NCBI RefSeq assembly: GCF_001428005.1
Contig: NZ_LMSB01000056.1
Location: forward strand, 191,405-255,404
Length of the DNA: 64,000 nt
From: Arthrobacter sp. Soil736
GTDB lineage: Bacteria > Actinomycetota > Actinomycetes > Actinomycetales > Micrococcaceae
Direction of reading: 5' to 3'
A program made the position numbers and the translations under genes. Below, one piece after another: positions 34,889 through 44,157 of this stretch. The notes beneath the pieces are model-generated. The model saw only the letters and a program-made list of their open reading frames with translations, did no database searches and was not told the DNA's origin. The first letter of the stretch is position 1. Every line of letters begins with the position of its first letter.

Positions 34889-36397
34889 CTAGCCGCGCTC
34901 GATGTTGCTGAGATCGCGCAGGACGCCCACGCGGCCGTCCGTGTGCTGGACCAGGAACTCGTCGCCCCGGTCCTCAAGCGCCAGCACCCAGCCGCCGGGC
35001 TCGATCCCGAACAGAGGTGCGCCGGTGCGCTCATCCACGGCCGTCCGGTGCTGCGCCACCGCGAACCAGAACGCCTCGTGGACCGGCTGCTCCTCGGATT
35101 CCTCGGGCCGGCTTGCGGGATCAACCGTGGCGCCGATCGGCTCCTGCAATTTCACCTGCTCCTGCGGCTTCACCTGCGGATGGACGGCAGTGGCGGGAGT
35201 GGCCGACGCCGCCGGACCGGTCACGGCGGCGGCTGCGTCAGCAGAAGCGGGCCGGTTCCCCGTCTCCGTCCCGGCACCAGCGGCCGCAGCAGCGGTGACC
35301 GGAGTTCCGTCCAGCTGCGTTTCTTCGGCGGCCGGCGTTGCCGGTTCAGCCGCCGCAGGCGGGACGGCTGCAGGCGGGGCGGCCGCAGGCGCTTCAGCGG
35401 AAGGCACGACGGCGGCTGGCCCGGTTTCGGGGGACGCTGCGGCGCTGCTGGCTGCGTTGGCGGCAGGCCAGGCAGCAGCGGACGGTGCTATTCCGGCGCC
35501 GGAAATTCCTGCGCCGGTGGCCGTGCCACCCGTGGTTCCAGCGCCGGCAGTCGGGGCGCCGGTTCCCGGCGCCTGGGCTGCGGCCTTGCCGCCGAACTTC
35601 TGGCCGCCAAAAATCCGGGCGGCAGCCTTCTGGCCGCCCGCCGTCGGGCCCTGCTCAGTTGGCTTGGCGGGCTTGGGCGCCTTCGGTGTCCGGACCGGCA
35701 CGGCGGACTCACGGGCGGCGATGTGGGCCGGCACTTCTTCGCGGTCCAGGAAGTCGCCGGCGAAGAAGGGGATGAAGCTGGCGAGTACCGTGGCGGCGAA
35801 CAGCACCAGGGCGCCAATCAGGGCCACGAGCAGGCTGGGCGTGAATGCCCCTGCGACGGAGAGGAAGAAGAAGGCCACGGCAAAGGAGGCCACAACCGAT
35901 CCGAACTGGTCGACGGACAGCGAGCCAATCCGGACCTTCGTGTCCGGGGCCAGCCGGCGCGCTACAAACAGCGCCGCAAGGATGAGCGGCAGCACGATCC
36001 CGAGCCCGAGGAAGAACAGGCTCCCGAGGTTCCACAGGTTGTACCGGACGGCGAACATCGGAATCAGCGATGCGATGAAGAGAATCAGCGTGGCCCCGAA
36101 AACGGTCAGGTCACGAACGGTGAACGGGCCAAGGACCGCCACGTTCCGCACTTCGGGACCCCTGCCGCCGGCGGAAGCTTTGGAGGGAGAAGCTGCGGAA
36201 TTCGCGGACATCCCGCTCTGAGGCTTGACGGAGTGTGCGTCGTGGCCGGCCGCCGGCGAATCATCCCGCGGCGCTTCAGGGTGTCCGGTTGAACCCCTTT
36301 CGGCTCCGGCCTGTCCGGCCGGACCCTGCTGACCGGAGTCCCGCTGGCCTGGACCCGGTTGGGCTAGACCCGACTGGCCGTGGCTTTGCTGATTCAT
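34889..36397 (-). CDS. Membrane protein with long disordered regions and C-terminal SH3-like segment
   Basis: This is a 502-residue protein. Residues 1-90 are Gln/Gly/Ser rich; four hydrophobic segments follow (VFGATLILFIASLIPMF; LGSLFFLGLGIVLPLILAAL; VASFAVAFFFLSVAGAF; VALIGALVLFAATVLASFI). Then comes a very long Ala/Pro/Gly-rich linker (~220-420) and a compact ending (FWFAVAQHRTAVDE, GWVLALEDRGDEFLVQHTDGRVGVLRDLSNIERG) that looks like a small beta domain. I do not recognise a named family. AAGGAGAAC precedes the ATG. It lies 53 bp upstream of nth. Confidence 0.65.
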   Translation of the reverse strand: MNQQSHGQSGLAQPGPGQRDSGQQGPAGQAGAERGSTGHPEAPRDDSPAAGHDAHSVKPQSGMSANSAASPSKASAGGRGPEVRNVAVLGPFTVRDLTVFGATLILFIASLIPMFAVRYNLWNLGSLFFLGLGIVLPLILAALFVARRLAPDTKVRIGSLSVDQFGSVVASFAVAFFFLSVAGAFTPSLLVALIGALVLFAATVLASFIPFFAGDFLDREEVPAHIAARESAVPVRTPKAPKPAKPTEQGPTAGGQKAAARIFGGQKFGGKAAAQAPGTGAPTAGAGTTGGTATGAGISGAGIAPSAAAWPAANAASSAAASPETGPAAVVPSAEAPAAAPPAAVPPAAAEPATPAAEETQLDGTPVTAAAAAGAGTETGNRPASADAAAAVTGPAASATPATAVHPQVKPQEQVKLQEPIGATVDPASRPEESEEQPVHEAFWFAVAQHRTAVDERTGAPLFGIEPGGWVLALEDRGDEFLVQHTDGRVGVLRDLSNIERG

Positions 36398-36551
36398 ACT
36401 GTTCTCCTTAGCGTGGCGGCACCCGAGCGGCTGTCCAATACCCGGCGACGCCTAACGGCCGGCGGGCCCGACCTCAAGCGGTCAGGCTGGCTCCGGCCTC
36501 TGTCACGAGTCCTTCTCAGCCTAGCCAAGTGCATGGATGATCACTAGCTGA

Positions 36552-36578
36552 CGGGCCGCGGCGGGGCGCCGCGGCCCG
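36552..36578. other. GC hairpin in the 432-bp spacer before acs
   Basis: CGGGCCGCGGC (36552-36562) pairs perfectly with GCCGCGGCCCG (36568-36578), loop GGGGC. It sits between two divergent genes, where a terminator is not needed. Besides this hairpin I see no gene, repeat or strong promoter in 36398-36829. Confidence 0.5.
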
Positions 36579-36829
36579 CCGTTCCGGCCGTATGTCAGCA
36601 CGGATGCCGCGAAAGCGGGGCAACCATTCGTCGCTAAATACGCACCGCTCACTGTTCAATATGTGACGCGGCGCACGTGGCTGAACCCGAAGGCGCTAGT
36701 CTGTTTTTGGAACAGCTCTTTGCGGTATGTCCGCGATCGGCCGCTGCCCGACGCCGCGCACTGCGGCAGGGCACAGGCCGGGGACGGCGCATCCCGCGCA
36801 GCAAAGATCGATGAATGATGAGGTTCACC

Positions 36830-38827
36830 ATGTCCCAGGACACTCCCGGCTCGACGGCCACCGCCGCCGCCACCAGCCAGCAGGGCGATGCTCTTGAAAA
36901 CCTGCTGCATGAGGACCGCAAGTTTGCCCCGTCCGCGGATTTCGCCGCCAACGCCGTGGTTGGTGCGGAAGTCTACGCCGAGGCCGACGCCGACCGCCCC
37001 GCCTTCTGGGCGAAGCAGGCGCGCGAACTGCTGACGTGGAACAAGGACTTTACGCAGGCGCTTGACTGGTCTAATCCGCCGTTCGCGAAGTGGTTCGTCG
37101 GGGGCCAGGTCAACGCCGCCTACAACGCTCTGGACCGGCACGTGGAGAACGGGCTCGGCGACCGCGTGGCCATCTACTTCGAAGGCGAACCTGGCGATTC
37201 CCGCGCCTACACCTACGCCGAACTGACCGAGGAAGTGAAAAAGGCCGCCAACGCGTTCGAGTCCCTGGGCGTGGCCAAAGGTGACCGCGTCGCCGTGTAC
37301 CTGCCCATGATTCCGGAAGCCGTCATCACGATGCTGGCCTGCGCCCGGATCGGGGCAGTTCACTCGGTGGTGTTCGGCGGCTTCTCCTCCGACGCCCTGC
37401 TGTCCCGGATCGAGGACGCCCAAGCCAAGCTCGTCGTCACCGCCGACGGCACCTACCGGCGCGGCAAGCCCAGCGCCCTGAAGTCTGCCGTGGACCAGGC
37501 CCTGGCCGCGGACGGGCACAGCGTGCAGAACGTGGTGGTGGTCAAGCGCAACGGCCAGGACGTGGACTGGCACGAGGGACGGGACCACTGGTGGGCCGAC
37601 ACCGTCGAAGCGGCCTCCCCGGAGCACACCGCCGTGGGCCACGACTCCGAACACCCGCTGTTCATCCTGTACACCTCCGGCACCACCGGAAAGCCCAAGG
37701 GCATCCTGCACACCACCGGCGGGTTCCTCACCCAGACGGCCTACACCCACAAGGCCGTGTTCGACCTGCACCCGGAAACGGACGTCTACTGGTGCACGGC
37801 CGACATCGGCTGGGTCACCGGCCACTCCTACGTCGCCTACGCCCCGCTCATCAACGGCGCCACCCAGGTCATGTACGAGGGCACCCCCGACTCCCCGCAC
37901 CAGGGCCGCTGGTGGGAGATCGTGGAGAAGTACAAGGTGTCCATCCTGTACACCGCGCCCACCGCCATCCGGACCTTCATGAAGTGGGGCCGGGACATCC
38001 CGGACAAGTACGACCTCTCCTCCCTCCGGGTCCTGGGCTCGGTGGGCGAACCCATCAACCCCGAGGCGTGGATGTGGTACCGCGACGTCATCGGCGGGAA
38101 CAAGGCACCCATCGTGGACACCTGGTGGCAGACCGAAACCGGGGCTCAGATGATCGCCCCGCTGCCCGGCGTGACGGAGACCAAGCCCGGCTCGGCCCAG
38201 GTGGCCCTGCCCGGCATCGCCGTGGACGTCGTGGATGAGAACGGCGCCTCGGTGCCCAACGGCCACGGCGGCTTCCTGGTGATCCGCGAACCCTGGCCCG
38301 CCATGCTCCGCGGCATCTGGGGCGACCCCGAGCGGTTCAAGGAAACCTACTGGTCCCGGTTCGAGACCATGTACTTCGCCGGCGACGGCGCCAAGAAGGA
38401 CGAGGACGGCGACATCTGGCTCCTGGGCCGCGTGGACGACGTCATGAACATCTCGGGGCACCGGCTCTCCACCACGGAGATCGAGTCCGCCCTGGTGTCC
38501 CACCCGGCCGTGGCGGAAGCCGCCGTCGTCGGAGCCGCGGACGAAACGACCGGCCAGGCGGTGGTGGCGTTCGTCATCCTGCGCGGCGACGCCGTGGACT
38601 CGGGCGACGAAATCGTCCAGGACCTCCGCAACCACGTCGGCAAGGAGATCGGCCCCATCGCCAAGCCCAAGATCGTCCTGGTGGTGCCCGAACTGCCCAA
38701 GACCCGGTCCGGCAAAATCATGCGGCGCCTCCTCAAGGACGTCGCGGAAGGCCGCGACACCGGGGACGCCACCACCCTCGCGGACAACACCGTCATGGCC
38801 CAGATCGCGGCATCACTGAAGAAATAA
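36830..38827 (+). CDS. acs: Acetyl-CoA synthetase (AMP-forming)
   Basis: This 665-residue enzyme activates acetate to acetyl-CoA via acetyl-AMP. The adenylate-forming motifs are clear: ILYTSGTTGKPKGILHTTGG (P-loop), VYWCTADIGWVTGHSY, VDTWWQTETGAQM, WLLGRVDDVMNISGHRLST, and the C-terminal PKTRSGKIMRRLL whose lysine is the known acetylation site. That site links it conceptually to the AcuC-like deacetylase at 7110-8321. The start at 36830 has GATGAGG 7 nt upstream; an in-frame ATG at 36815 is possible. A hairpin terminator follows at 38845-38879. Confidence 0.95.
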   Translation: MSQDTPGSTATAAATSQQGDALENLLHEDRKFAPSADFAANAVVGAEVYAEADADRPAFWAKQARELLTWNKDFTQALDWSNPPFAKWFVGGQVNAAYNALDRHVENGLGDRVAIYFEGEPGDSRAYTYAELTEEVKKAANAFESLGVAKGDRVAVYLPMIPEAVITMLACARIGAVHSVVFGGFSSDALLSRIEDAQAKLVVTADGTYRRGKPSALKSAVDQALAADGHSVQNVVVVKRNGQDVDWHEGRDHWWADTVEAASPEHTAVGHDSEHPLFILYTSGTTGKPKGILHTTGGFLTQTAYTHKAVFDLHPETDVYWCTADIGWVTGHSYVAYAPLINGATQVMYEGTPDSPHQGRWWEIVEKYKVSILYTAPTAIRTFMKWGRDIPDKYDLSSLRVLGSVGEPINPEAWMWYRDVIGGNKAPIVDTWWQTETGAQMIAPLPGVTETKPGSAQVALPGIAVDVVDENGASVPNGHGGFLVIREPWPAMLRGIWGDPERFKETYWSRFETMYFAGDGAKKDEDGDIWLLGRVDDVMNISGHRLSTTEIESALVSHPAVAEAAVVGAADETTGQAVVAFVILRGDAVDSGDEIVQDLRNHVGKEIGPIAKPKIVLVVPELPKTRSGKIMRRLLKDVAEGRDTGDATTLADNTVMAQIAASLKK

Positions 38828-38844
38828 GCACAAAACCGCACTTA

Positions 38845-38879
38845 GCAGGGCCCGGCCGCACCCAGCGGCCGGGCCCTGC
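38845..38879 (+). terminator. acs terminator hairpin
   Basis: GCAGGGCCCGGCCGC (38845-38859) pairs perfectly with GCGGCCGGGCCCTGC (38865-38879), loop ACCCA. A 15-bp all-strong stem, with no T-run; such hairpins are usual terminators in high-GC actinobacteria. Confidence 0.7.
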
Positions 38880-38973
38880 CTGTTGGCCGGCCCGTCGGGC
38901 GCCCATCGGCACACCCCGAAATGTTGCTTTTCGATCTTTCCTGTTCTCTTTTGCGAGGTTATAGTCATTCCTA

Positions 38974-38989
38974 TGTGAGGTGTCTCACA
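38974..38989. promoter_or_regulatory. Crp/GlxR-type binding site upstream of ABC cluster 1
   Basis: TGTGA-GGTGTC-TCACA is a perfect match to the palindromic TGTGA-N6-TCACA consensus. A likely -10 box TATAGT is at 38960-38965, so the site covers about +3 to +18 of the transcript, a repressing position. A Crp/GlxR-like protein is encoded at 54284-54961. Confidence 0.65.
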
Positions 38990-39015
38990 ACCAGCTGAAT
39001 TTCAAGGGAGAGATC

Positions 39016-40326
39016 ATGGCAGCACACACAGAACCGTCCCTGACCGCCGGCCCCGGCCGGCGGACAATCCTGAAGACCATGGGCGTGGGTGTTGCCGGGC
39101 TGGCCGGCGTGCCGCTGTTGGCAGCCTGCACCGGAGGCACCGGCCCGTCCGGCGGAGGCACGGAATCCTCAGGGCTCACGTTCGGTTCAGGGTCCTCCGA
39201 CGAGGTTCCCAAGAAGGCGTACCAGGCAGTGACTGACGCCTTCACCAAAAAGACGGGCAAGACGGTCAGCACCAACGTCGTGCCGCACAACGATTTCCAG
39301 AACAAGATCAACTCGTACCTGCAGGGCTCGCCGGACGACACCTTCACCTGGTTCGCGGGCTACCGCATGCAGTTCTACGCAGGCAAGGGTCTGCTTGCTC
39401 CCGTGGACGACGTCTGGGAGAAGATCGGCGGCAACTTCTCGGATGCCCTGAAGACAGCCTCCACCGGACCCGACGGCAAGATGTACTTCGTGCCGAATTA
39501 CAACTACCCGTGGGGTTTCTTCTACCGGAAGAGCCTCTGGGCGGAGAAGGGCTACGAAGTACCGGAAAATTTCGACGCCCTCAAGACCCTCGCGGCCAAG
39601 ATGAAGGCCGACGGCATCATCCCGATCGGCTTTGCCGACAAGGACGGCTGGCCCGCCATGGGCACGTTCGACTACATCAACATGCGGCTCAACGGCTACC
39701 AGTTCCACGTGGACCTCTGCTCACACAAGGAATCCTGGGACCAGCCGAAGGTGACCGAAGTGTTCACCACGTGGTCCGCGCTGCTCCCCTTCCAGGACCC
39801 GGCCGCGCTGGGCCAGACCTGGCAGGACGCGGCCAAGGCGCTGGCGGCCAAGAAGACCGGCATGTACCTGCTCGGCTCCTTCGTCACCCAGCAGTTCACG
39901 GATCCCGCCGTGCTGAAGGACATCGACTTCTTCCCGTTCCCGGAGATCGCCACCGAAGGCCGCGACGCCGTCGAGGCCCCCATCGACGGCCTGCTCCTGT
40001 CCAAGAAGGGCGGCGAGAACGCGGCGGCGCGCCAGTTCATGGAATTCATCGGCACGCCCGAGGCCCAGGACGCCTACGCCGCTGTGGACCCTTCCAACAT
40101 CGCCACTGCCAAGGGCACGGACACGTCCAAATTCAGCGAGCTGAACAAGAAATGCGCCGACACAATCGCCAACGCCAAGTTCATCAGCCAGTTCTTCGAC
40201 CGCGACGCCCTTCCCGCCATGGCCAACAACGTCATGATCCCCGCCCTCCAGACCTTCCTCAAGGACGGCAAGATGGACGTCAAAAATCTCGAGGCCCAGG
40301 CCAAGACGCTTTACGCGGCCCAGTAG
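39016..40326 (+). CDS. Carbohydrate ABC transporter substrate-binding lipoprotein (cluster 1)
   Basis: This 436-residue secreted lipoprotein captures a sugar for import. The signal is twin-arginine-like (GRRTILKTMGVGVAGLAG) with lipobox PLLAAC (Cys ~37), suggesting Tat export of the folded protein. The body is a family 1 solute-binding protein: FTKKTGKTVSTNVVPHNDFQNKINSYL, FYRKSLWAEKGYEVPENFDAL, MGTFDYINMRLNGYQFHVDL. GGGAGAG precedes the start. Next come two permease genes and a DeoR regulator. The sugar is unknown. Confidence 0.85.
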   Translation: MAAHTEPSLTAGPGRRTILKTMGVGVAGLAGVPLLAACTGGTGPSGGGTESSGLTFGSGSSDEVPKKAYQAVTDAFTKKTGKTVSTNVVPHNDFQNKINSYLQGSPDDTFTWFAGYRMQFYAGKGLLAPVDDVWEKIGGNFSDALKTASTGPDGKMYFVPNYNYPWGFFYRKSLWAEKGYEVPENFDALKTLAAKMKADGIIPIGFADKDGWPAMGTFDYINMRLNGYQFHVDLCSHKESWDQPKVTEVFTTWSALLPFQDPAALGQTWQDAAKALAAKKTGMYLLGSFVTQQFTDPAVLKDIDFFPFPEIATEGRDAVEAPIDGLLLSKKGGENAAARQFMEFIGTPEAQDAYAAVDPSNIATAKGTDTSKFSELNKKCADTIANAKFISQFFDRDALPAMANNVMIPALQTFLKDGKMDVKNLEAQAKTLYAAQ

Positions 40327-40341
40327 CAGTCAGGGACTCCC

Positions 40342-41313
40342 ATGAGCACTACAGCAAGAGACCTGGTCCCGCCGGAATCCAGGGCACCGTCCGGAGCACC
40401 GGCCAAGGGCGTCAAGAGCGGGAAAGTCCGTCGGCTTTCCAGACGGGACAAGGTCGTCCTGTCCCTGATGGTGGGCATTCCGACGCTCATCCAGCTGGTG
40501 TTTGTCTGGCTGCCCACGCTGATGTCCATCGCCCTGAGCTTCATGCGCTGGAACGGCCTGGCCCTGACGGACGTCAGGCCGGCAGGCCTCGGCAACTACC
40601 AGTACATCTCGCAGGACTACCCGCCGTTCTGGCCGGCAATGCAGCACAACCTGCTGTGGCTTGCATTCCTGGCCCTGGTGGCCACGCCGCTGGGACTTCT
40701 GCTGGCCGTGCTGTTGGACCAGCAGATCCGCGGCAGCAAGATCTACCAGAGCATTTTCTTCGCTCCCGTGATGCTGTCCCTGGCCCTGATCGGCATCATC
40801 TGGCAGCTCTTCTACCAGCGGGACAACGGCCTGCTGAACTTCCTGCTGGGCACCTCCGGCACTCCGCAGGCCGTTGACTGGTTTGGTGATTCCTCGGTCA
40901 ACATCTGGGCGGCCCTGATCGCCGCCACCTGGCGGCATGCCGGCTACGTCATGCTGCTGTACCTGGCCGGCCTCAAGGGCGTCGACCCGAGCCTCAAGGA
41001 GGCCGCGGCAATCGATGGCGCGAATGCGGTGCAGACCTTTTTCCGGGTGGTTTTCCCGGCCATGCGCCCCATCAACATCGTGATCGTCGTGATCACCATC
41101 ATTGAGTCGCTGCGTGCGTTCGATGTGGTCTACGTCATCAACCGCGGCACCAACGGCCTCGAGCTCATCAGTGCCCTGGTGATCCAGAACCTGGTGGGAG
41201 AGGGGCAGGTGATCGGCGTCGGCTCGGCCCTTGCGGTGGTTCTGCTGGTGATCTCGCTGGTCCCGATCGTCTTTTACCTCAGCCGCACCTTCGGCAAGGA
41301 GAACAAAGCATGA
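40342..41313 (+). CDS. Carbohydrate ABC transporter permease (MalF/UgpA type, cluster 1)
   Basis: This 323-residue inner-membrane protein has about six helices. The first (LMVGIPTLIQLVFVWLPTLMSI) is followed by a periplasmic loop. The coupling helix is the EAA motif: LKEAAAIDGANAVQTFFRVVFPAMRP. Its stop overlaps the next permease start by 4 bp (ATGA). It forms a heterodimer with the next gene product; the energising ATPase is not encoded here and must be shared. Confidence 0.88.
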   Translation: MSTTARDLVPPESRAPSGAPAKGVKSGKVRRLSRRDKVVLSLMVGIPTLIQLVFVWLPTLMSIALSFMRWNGLALTDVRPAGLGNYQYISQDYPPFWPAMQHNLLWLAFLALVATPLGLLLAVLLDQQIRGSKIYQSIFFAPVMLSLALIGIIWQLFYQRDNGLLNFLLGTSGTPQAVDWFGDSSVNIWAALIAATWRHAGYVMLLYLAGLKGVDPSLKEAAAIDGANAVQTFFRVVFPAMRPINIVIVVITIIESLRAFDVVYVINRGTNGLELISALVIQNLVGEGQVIGVGSALAVVLLVISLVPIVFYLSRTFGKENKA

Positions 41314-42221
41314 GCACTACGGCCACCCGCGCAGGCCTTCCAACCGCGGAGGAGCGCCGTTCCGGCAGCCGGCCAAAACGGCATTACGGAACGCATATCT
41401 TCCTCACGGCCATGGCCGTGATGTGGCTCATTCCGCTGGGATGGGCGTTGTTCACCGCCCTGCGGCCCATCGCCTCCACCAATGAACACGGCTACTTCAG
41501 CATTGCCGGCGACTTCAACTTCGACAACTTCGCCCAGGCCTGGACGCAGGGCGGCATCGCGAAGTACTTCTGGAACTCGGTGATCATCTCCGTGCCGGCC
41601 GTCCTGCTCGTGCTCTTTCTTTCATCCATGATGGCGTTCGCCGTCAGCCGGGTGAGCTGGAAGTTCAACGTCACGCTGCTCATCATGTTCACGGCCGGCA
41701 ACCTGTTGCCGCCCCAGGTCCTGGCGGCGCCGCTGTTCGAGATGGCCAAGCACTTCGAGGTGCCGTACGCCTTCAGCGATTCCGGCAACATGCTCAACAC
41801 CTACATTGTGGTCATCGCCGTGAACACGGCCTTCCAGATGGGCTTCTGCACTTTCGTCCTGTCCAATTACATGAAGGCGCTGTCCGCCGACCTGACCGAG
41901 GCCGCACTGGTGGACGGGGCGGGCATCTGGCGCCAGTACCGGGAGATCATCATGCCGCTGTGCCGGCCGGCCTTCGCCGCCCTCGGCACGCTGGAAGTCA
42001 TCTTCATCTACAACGACTACTTCTGGCCGCTCATCTTCATCCAGAGCGGCGACAGGCTTCCCGTCACCACAGCCATCAACAACCTCCAGGGCGAATTCCT
42101 GAACGACTACAACCTGCTGGCGGCAGGAGCCGTGATCACCGTGATTCCCACGCTGATTGTCTACCTGCTCCTGCAGCGGCAGTTTGTTGCCGGGCTGACT
42201 CTTGGTTCCAGCAAGGGGTAG
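41310..42221 (+). CDS. Carbohydrate ABC transporter permease (MalG/UgpE type, cluster 1)
   Basis: This is a 303-residue protein with six predicted helices. The EAA coupling motif reads LTEAALVDGAGIWRQYREIIMPLCRP, and FIYNDYFWPLIF follows, as in MalG-type permeases. It overlaps the preceding permease gene by 4 bp and is followed by a DeoR-family regulator 54 bp on, so all four genes are probably one operon. Confidence 0.88.
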   Translation: MSTTATRAGLPTAEERRSGSRPKRHYGTHIFLTAMAVMWLIPLGWALFTALRPIASTNEHGYFSIAGDFNFDNFAQAWTQGGIAKYFWNSVIISVPAVLLVLFLSSMMAFAVSRVSWKFNVTLLIMFTAGNLLPPQVLAAPLFEMAKHFEVPYAFSDSGNMLNTYIVVIAVNTAFQMGFCTFVLSNYMKALSADLTEAALVDGAGIWRQYREIIMPLCRPAFAALGTLEVIFIYNDYFWPLIFIQSGDRLPVTTAINNLQGEFLNDYNLLAAGAVITVIPTLIVYLLLQRQFVAGLTLGSSKG

Positions 42222-42275
42222 GCGAAGATGGCAGGAGCAGCCACACCGCCGCCGTCACCGCTTGAGAGGATTCCA

Positions 42276-43058
42276 ATGCTTCCCGCCGCCCGCCACCAAT
42301 CCATAGTGGACGCAGTCCAGCGCGAGCGCGTGGTCCGTGTGTCGGACCTCGCCCAGCAGCTGGGTGTCTCCCTCATGACAGTGCGCCGGGACATCGAAAT
42401 GCTTGAGGAAAGCGGGCAGGTGGAGCGGATCCACGGCGGCGCCAAGCTGCCCGGGGACGCGAGCACCCACGAGCCCGGGTTCGAGCTCAAGTCCACCCAG
42501 CTGACCGCCCAGAAGCGCGCCATTGCCGTGGAGGCCGCCACCATGGTGCATGAGGGAATGGCGGTGGCCCTCAGTGCGGGCACCACCACGTGGGCACTGG
42601 CCAAGGAGCTCGTGAACGGGCCACGGATCACGGTGGTGACCAACTCGATCCGGATCGCCGACCTCTTCCATCACGGGGCGACGTCGGGCGGCCCGCGGCA
42701 CAGCTCAACGGTGATCCTGATCGGCGGCGAGCGCACGCCGTCGGACGCCCTGGTGGGGCCCATAGCCACCGCGGCGCTCAGGCAGCTGCACCTGGACCTG
42801 CTGTTCCTCGGCGTGCACGGCATGGACGCCGAGGCCGGCTACACAACCCCCAACCTCCTCGAGGCCGAAACCGACCGCGCCTTCGTGGCCGCCTCCCGCA
42901 AGGTGGTGGTCCTGGCTGACCATACGAAGTGGGGCACCCAGGGCATCAGCACCATCGCGGAACTCGAGGAAGCCGACGAAGTGATCAGCGATGCCGGCCT
43001 GTCCGGCGAAGCCCAGCGGATCCTCAGCGACCGGGTGAGCCGGCTGCGGCTCGTCTAG
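42276..43058 (+). CDS. DeoR-family transcriptional regulator
   Basis: This is a 260-residue repressor. The N-terminal HTH reads RHQSIVDAVQRERVVRVSDLAQQLGVSLMTVRRDIEMLEESGQVERIHGGA, the DeoR signature, here quoted in part: VSLMTVRRDIEMLEESG and VERIHGGAK. The C-terminal sugar-phosphate-sensing domain contains VALSAGTTTWALAKEL, ADHTKWG and SDAGLS. Start: 42276 (GAGAGGA at 42264-42270) is preferred; an ATG at 42228 has AGGGG upstream and is possible. It closes ABC cluster 1 and probably controls it in response to a phosphorylated sugar. Confidence 0.85.
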   Translation: MLPAARHQSIVDAVQRERVVRVSDLAQQLGVSLMTVRRDIEMLEESGQVERIHGGAKLPGDASTHEPGFELKSTQLTAQKRAIAVEAATMVHEGMAVALSAGTTTWALAKELVNGPRITVVTNSIRIADLFHHGATSGGPRHSSTVILIGGERTPSDALVGPIATAALRQLHLDLLFLGVHGMDAEAGYTTPNLLEAETDRAFVAASRKVVVLADHTKWGTQGISTIAELEEADEVISDAGLSGEAQRILSDRVSRLRLV

Positions 43059-43104
43059 GCTGCCGTCCCGGGGAGGCGCATCCGGGCTGCCGTCGGACGC
43101 TATG

Positions 43105-43123
43105 GGGAGTTCCGGAAACTCCC
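43105..43123. terminator. Short hairpin between convergent deoR and lacI genes
   Basis: GGGAGTT (43105-43111) pairs with AACTCCC (43117-43123), loop CCGGA. It ends one base before the lacI stop and lies between convergent genes, suiting a shared terminator. Confidence 0.4.
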
Positions 43124-44152
43124 TCAGCCGCAGCCGCAGGACTGCCTGACCAGCAGCCGCGTCGGAAAGACGTGGTGGCGGGGCGGCTCGCCGCGGTCCA
43201 CTCCGACGAGCGCGCGCACTGCGGCCTCAGCCATCGCGCGCACGGGCTGTTCCACGGTGGTCAGCGGCGGCCACGAATACTCCGCCTCCACGGAGCCGTC
43301 GAAAGATGCCAGCGCCACGTCGCCGGGCACCGACAGTCCCGCTTCGTGGAGGGCCCGGAGTATGCCGATAGCCTGCATGTCCGAGCTCGCAAAGATCGCC
43401 GTTGGCCGGTTCGCCGAGGCCAGGAGCCGCTTCCCGGCGGCGTAACCCCCGATCCTCGTGAACTCGCTGCGCGCTATGGGCCCTTCGGGCAGGCCGGCGT
43501 CCTTGAGGGCCTGCAGCCAGCCGTCCTCGCGCGCGTCCCCTTCGTTGCCTGTGGTGGTACCCATGGCCAGGCCGATGTTGGTGTGGCCGTGCCCGATCAG
43601 GTGCTCCACGGCCGTGCGGGCTCCTTCGGCCAGATCCACACCCACGGTGGTGAAGCCTGCGGACCTTTCGCTGTGGCTCAGGAGCACGGACGGTATCTCC
43701 GCAGCCTGCAAGTCAGCCAGATCCGGATCCAGCAGCACACTCGCCAAAACCACGCCGTCCACCCGCCGGGCGGCGAGGTTCCGGATGTTCCGGCGCTCCT
43801 TGGCCAGGTCCCCGTCCGAATTCGTCAGGAACAGCGCGAAGCCCAGCTCTGCCGCGGCATCCTCCACTGCGTGGGCCAGCAAGGAGAAGAAGGGGTTGCT
43901 GTTGTCCGGGATGATTAGGCCTATCGTCTCCGTTGAGCCCAGCTTCAGCGCCCTGGCCGCCGCGTTGGGGCGGTAGCCCAGGAGCCTGATGGCCTCCTGG
44001 ACCTTGGCTTCCGTGGCCGGCGCCACCTTCTTGGGGCCTCCGTTGACCACATAACTGACGACGGCGGTGCTCACCCCGGCGTACCGGGCAACATCCTTGC
44101 GGGTCACCTGGGTTCGCGGGGCGGGCACTGCCGGAGTCGTCATGGTGTCCAT
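43124..44152 (-). CDS. LacI-family transcriptional regulator (cluster 2)
   Basis: This is a 342-residue repressor. The HTH is TRKDVARYAGVSTAVVSYVVNGG with the hinge helix RPNAAARALK, then a periplasmic-binding-like sugar domain (IGLIIPDNSNPFFSLLA, GVDLAEGARTAVEHLI, AIFASSDMQAIGILRAL, ALASFDG). Gene order places it 5 bp after the Gfo/Idh/MocA gene in one operon. The likely operators are the ATCTAC-centred sites in the divergent promoter region (45439-45530), through which it would control the alpha-galactoside import genes. Confidence 0.85.
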   Translation of the reverse strand: MDTMTTPAVPAPRTQVTRKDVARYAGVSTAVVSYVVNGGPKKVAPATEAKVQEAIRLLGYRPNAAARALKLGSTETIGLIIPDNSNPFFSLLAHAVEDAAAELGFALFLTNSDGDLAKERRNIRNLAARRVDGVVLASVLLDPDLADLQAAEIPSVLLSHSERSAGFTTVGVDLAEGARTAVEHLIGHGHTNIGLAMGTTTGNEGDAREDGWLQALKDAGLPEGPIARSEFTRIGGYAAGKRLLASANRPTAIFASSDMQAIGILRALHEAGLSVPGDVALASFDGSVEAEYSWPPLTTVEQPVRAMAEAAVRALVGVDRGEPPRHHVFPTRLLVRQSCGCG

Positions 44153-44157
44153 GCTAG

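Noticed and set aside
36662..36677. TGTGA-N6-GCACG as a Crp site upstream of acs
   Set aside because: Only the left half matches the consensus; the right half has two mismatches of five, which is expected often by chance.
36656..38635. 659-codon open frame antisense to acs
   Set aside because: Shadow of acs; composition is His/Gly/Val repeats typical of antisense frames.
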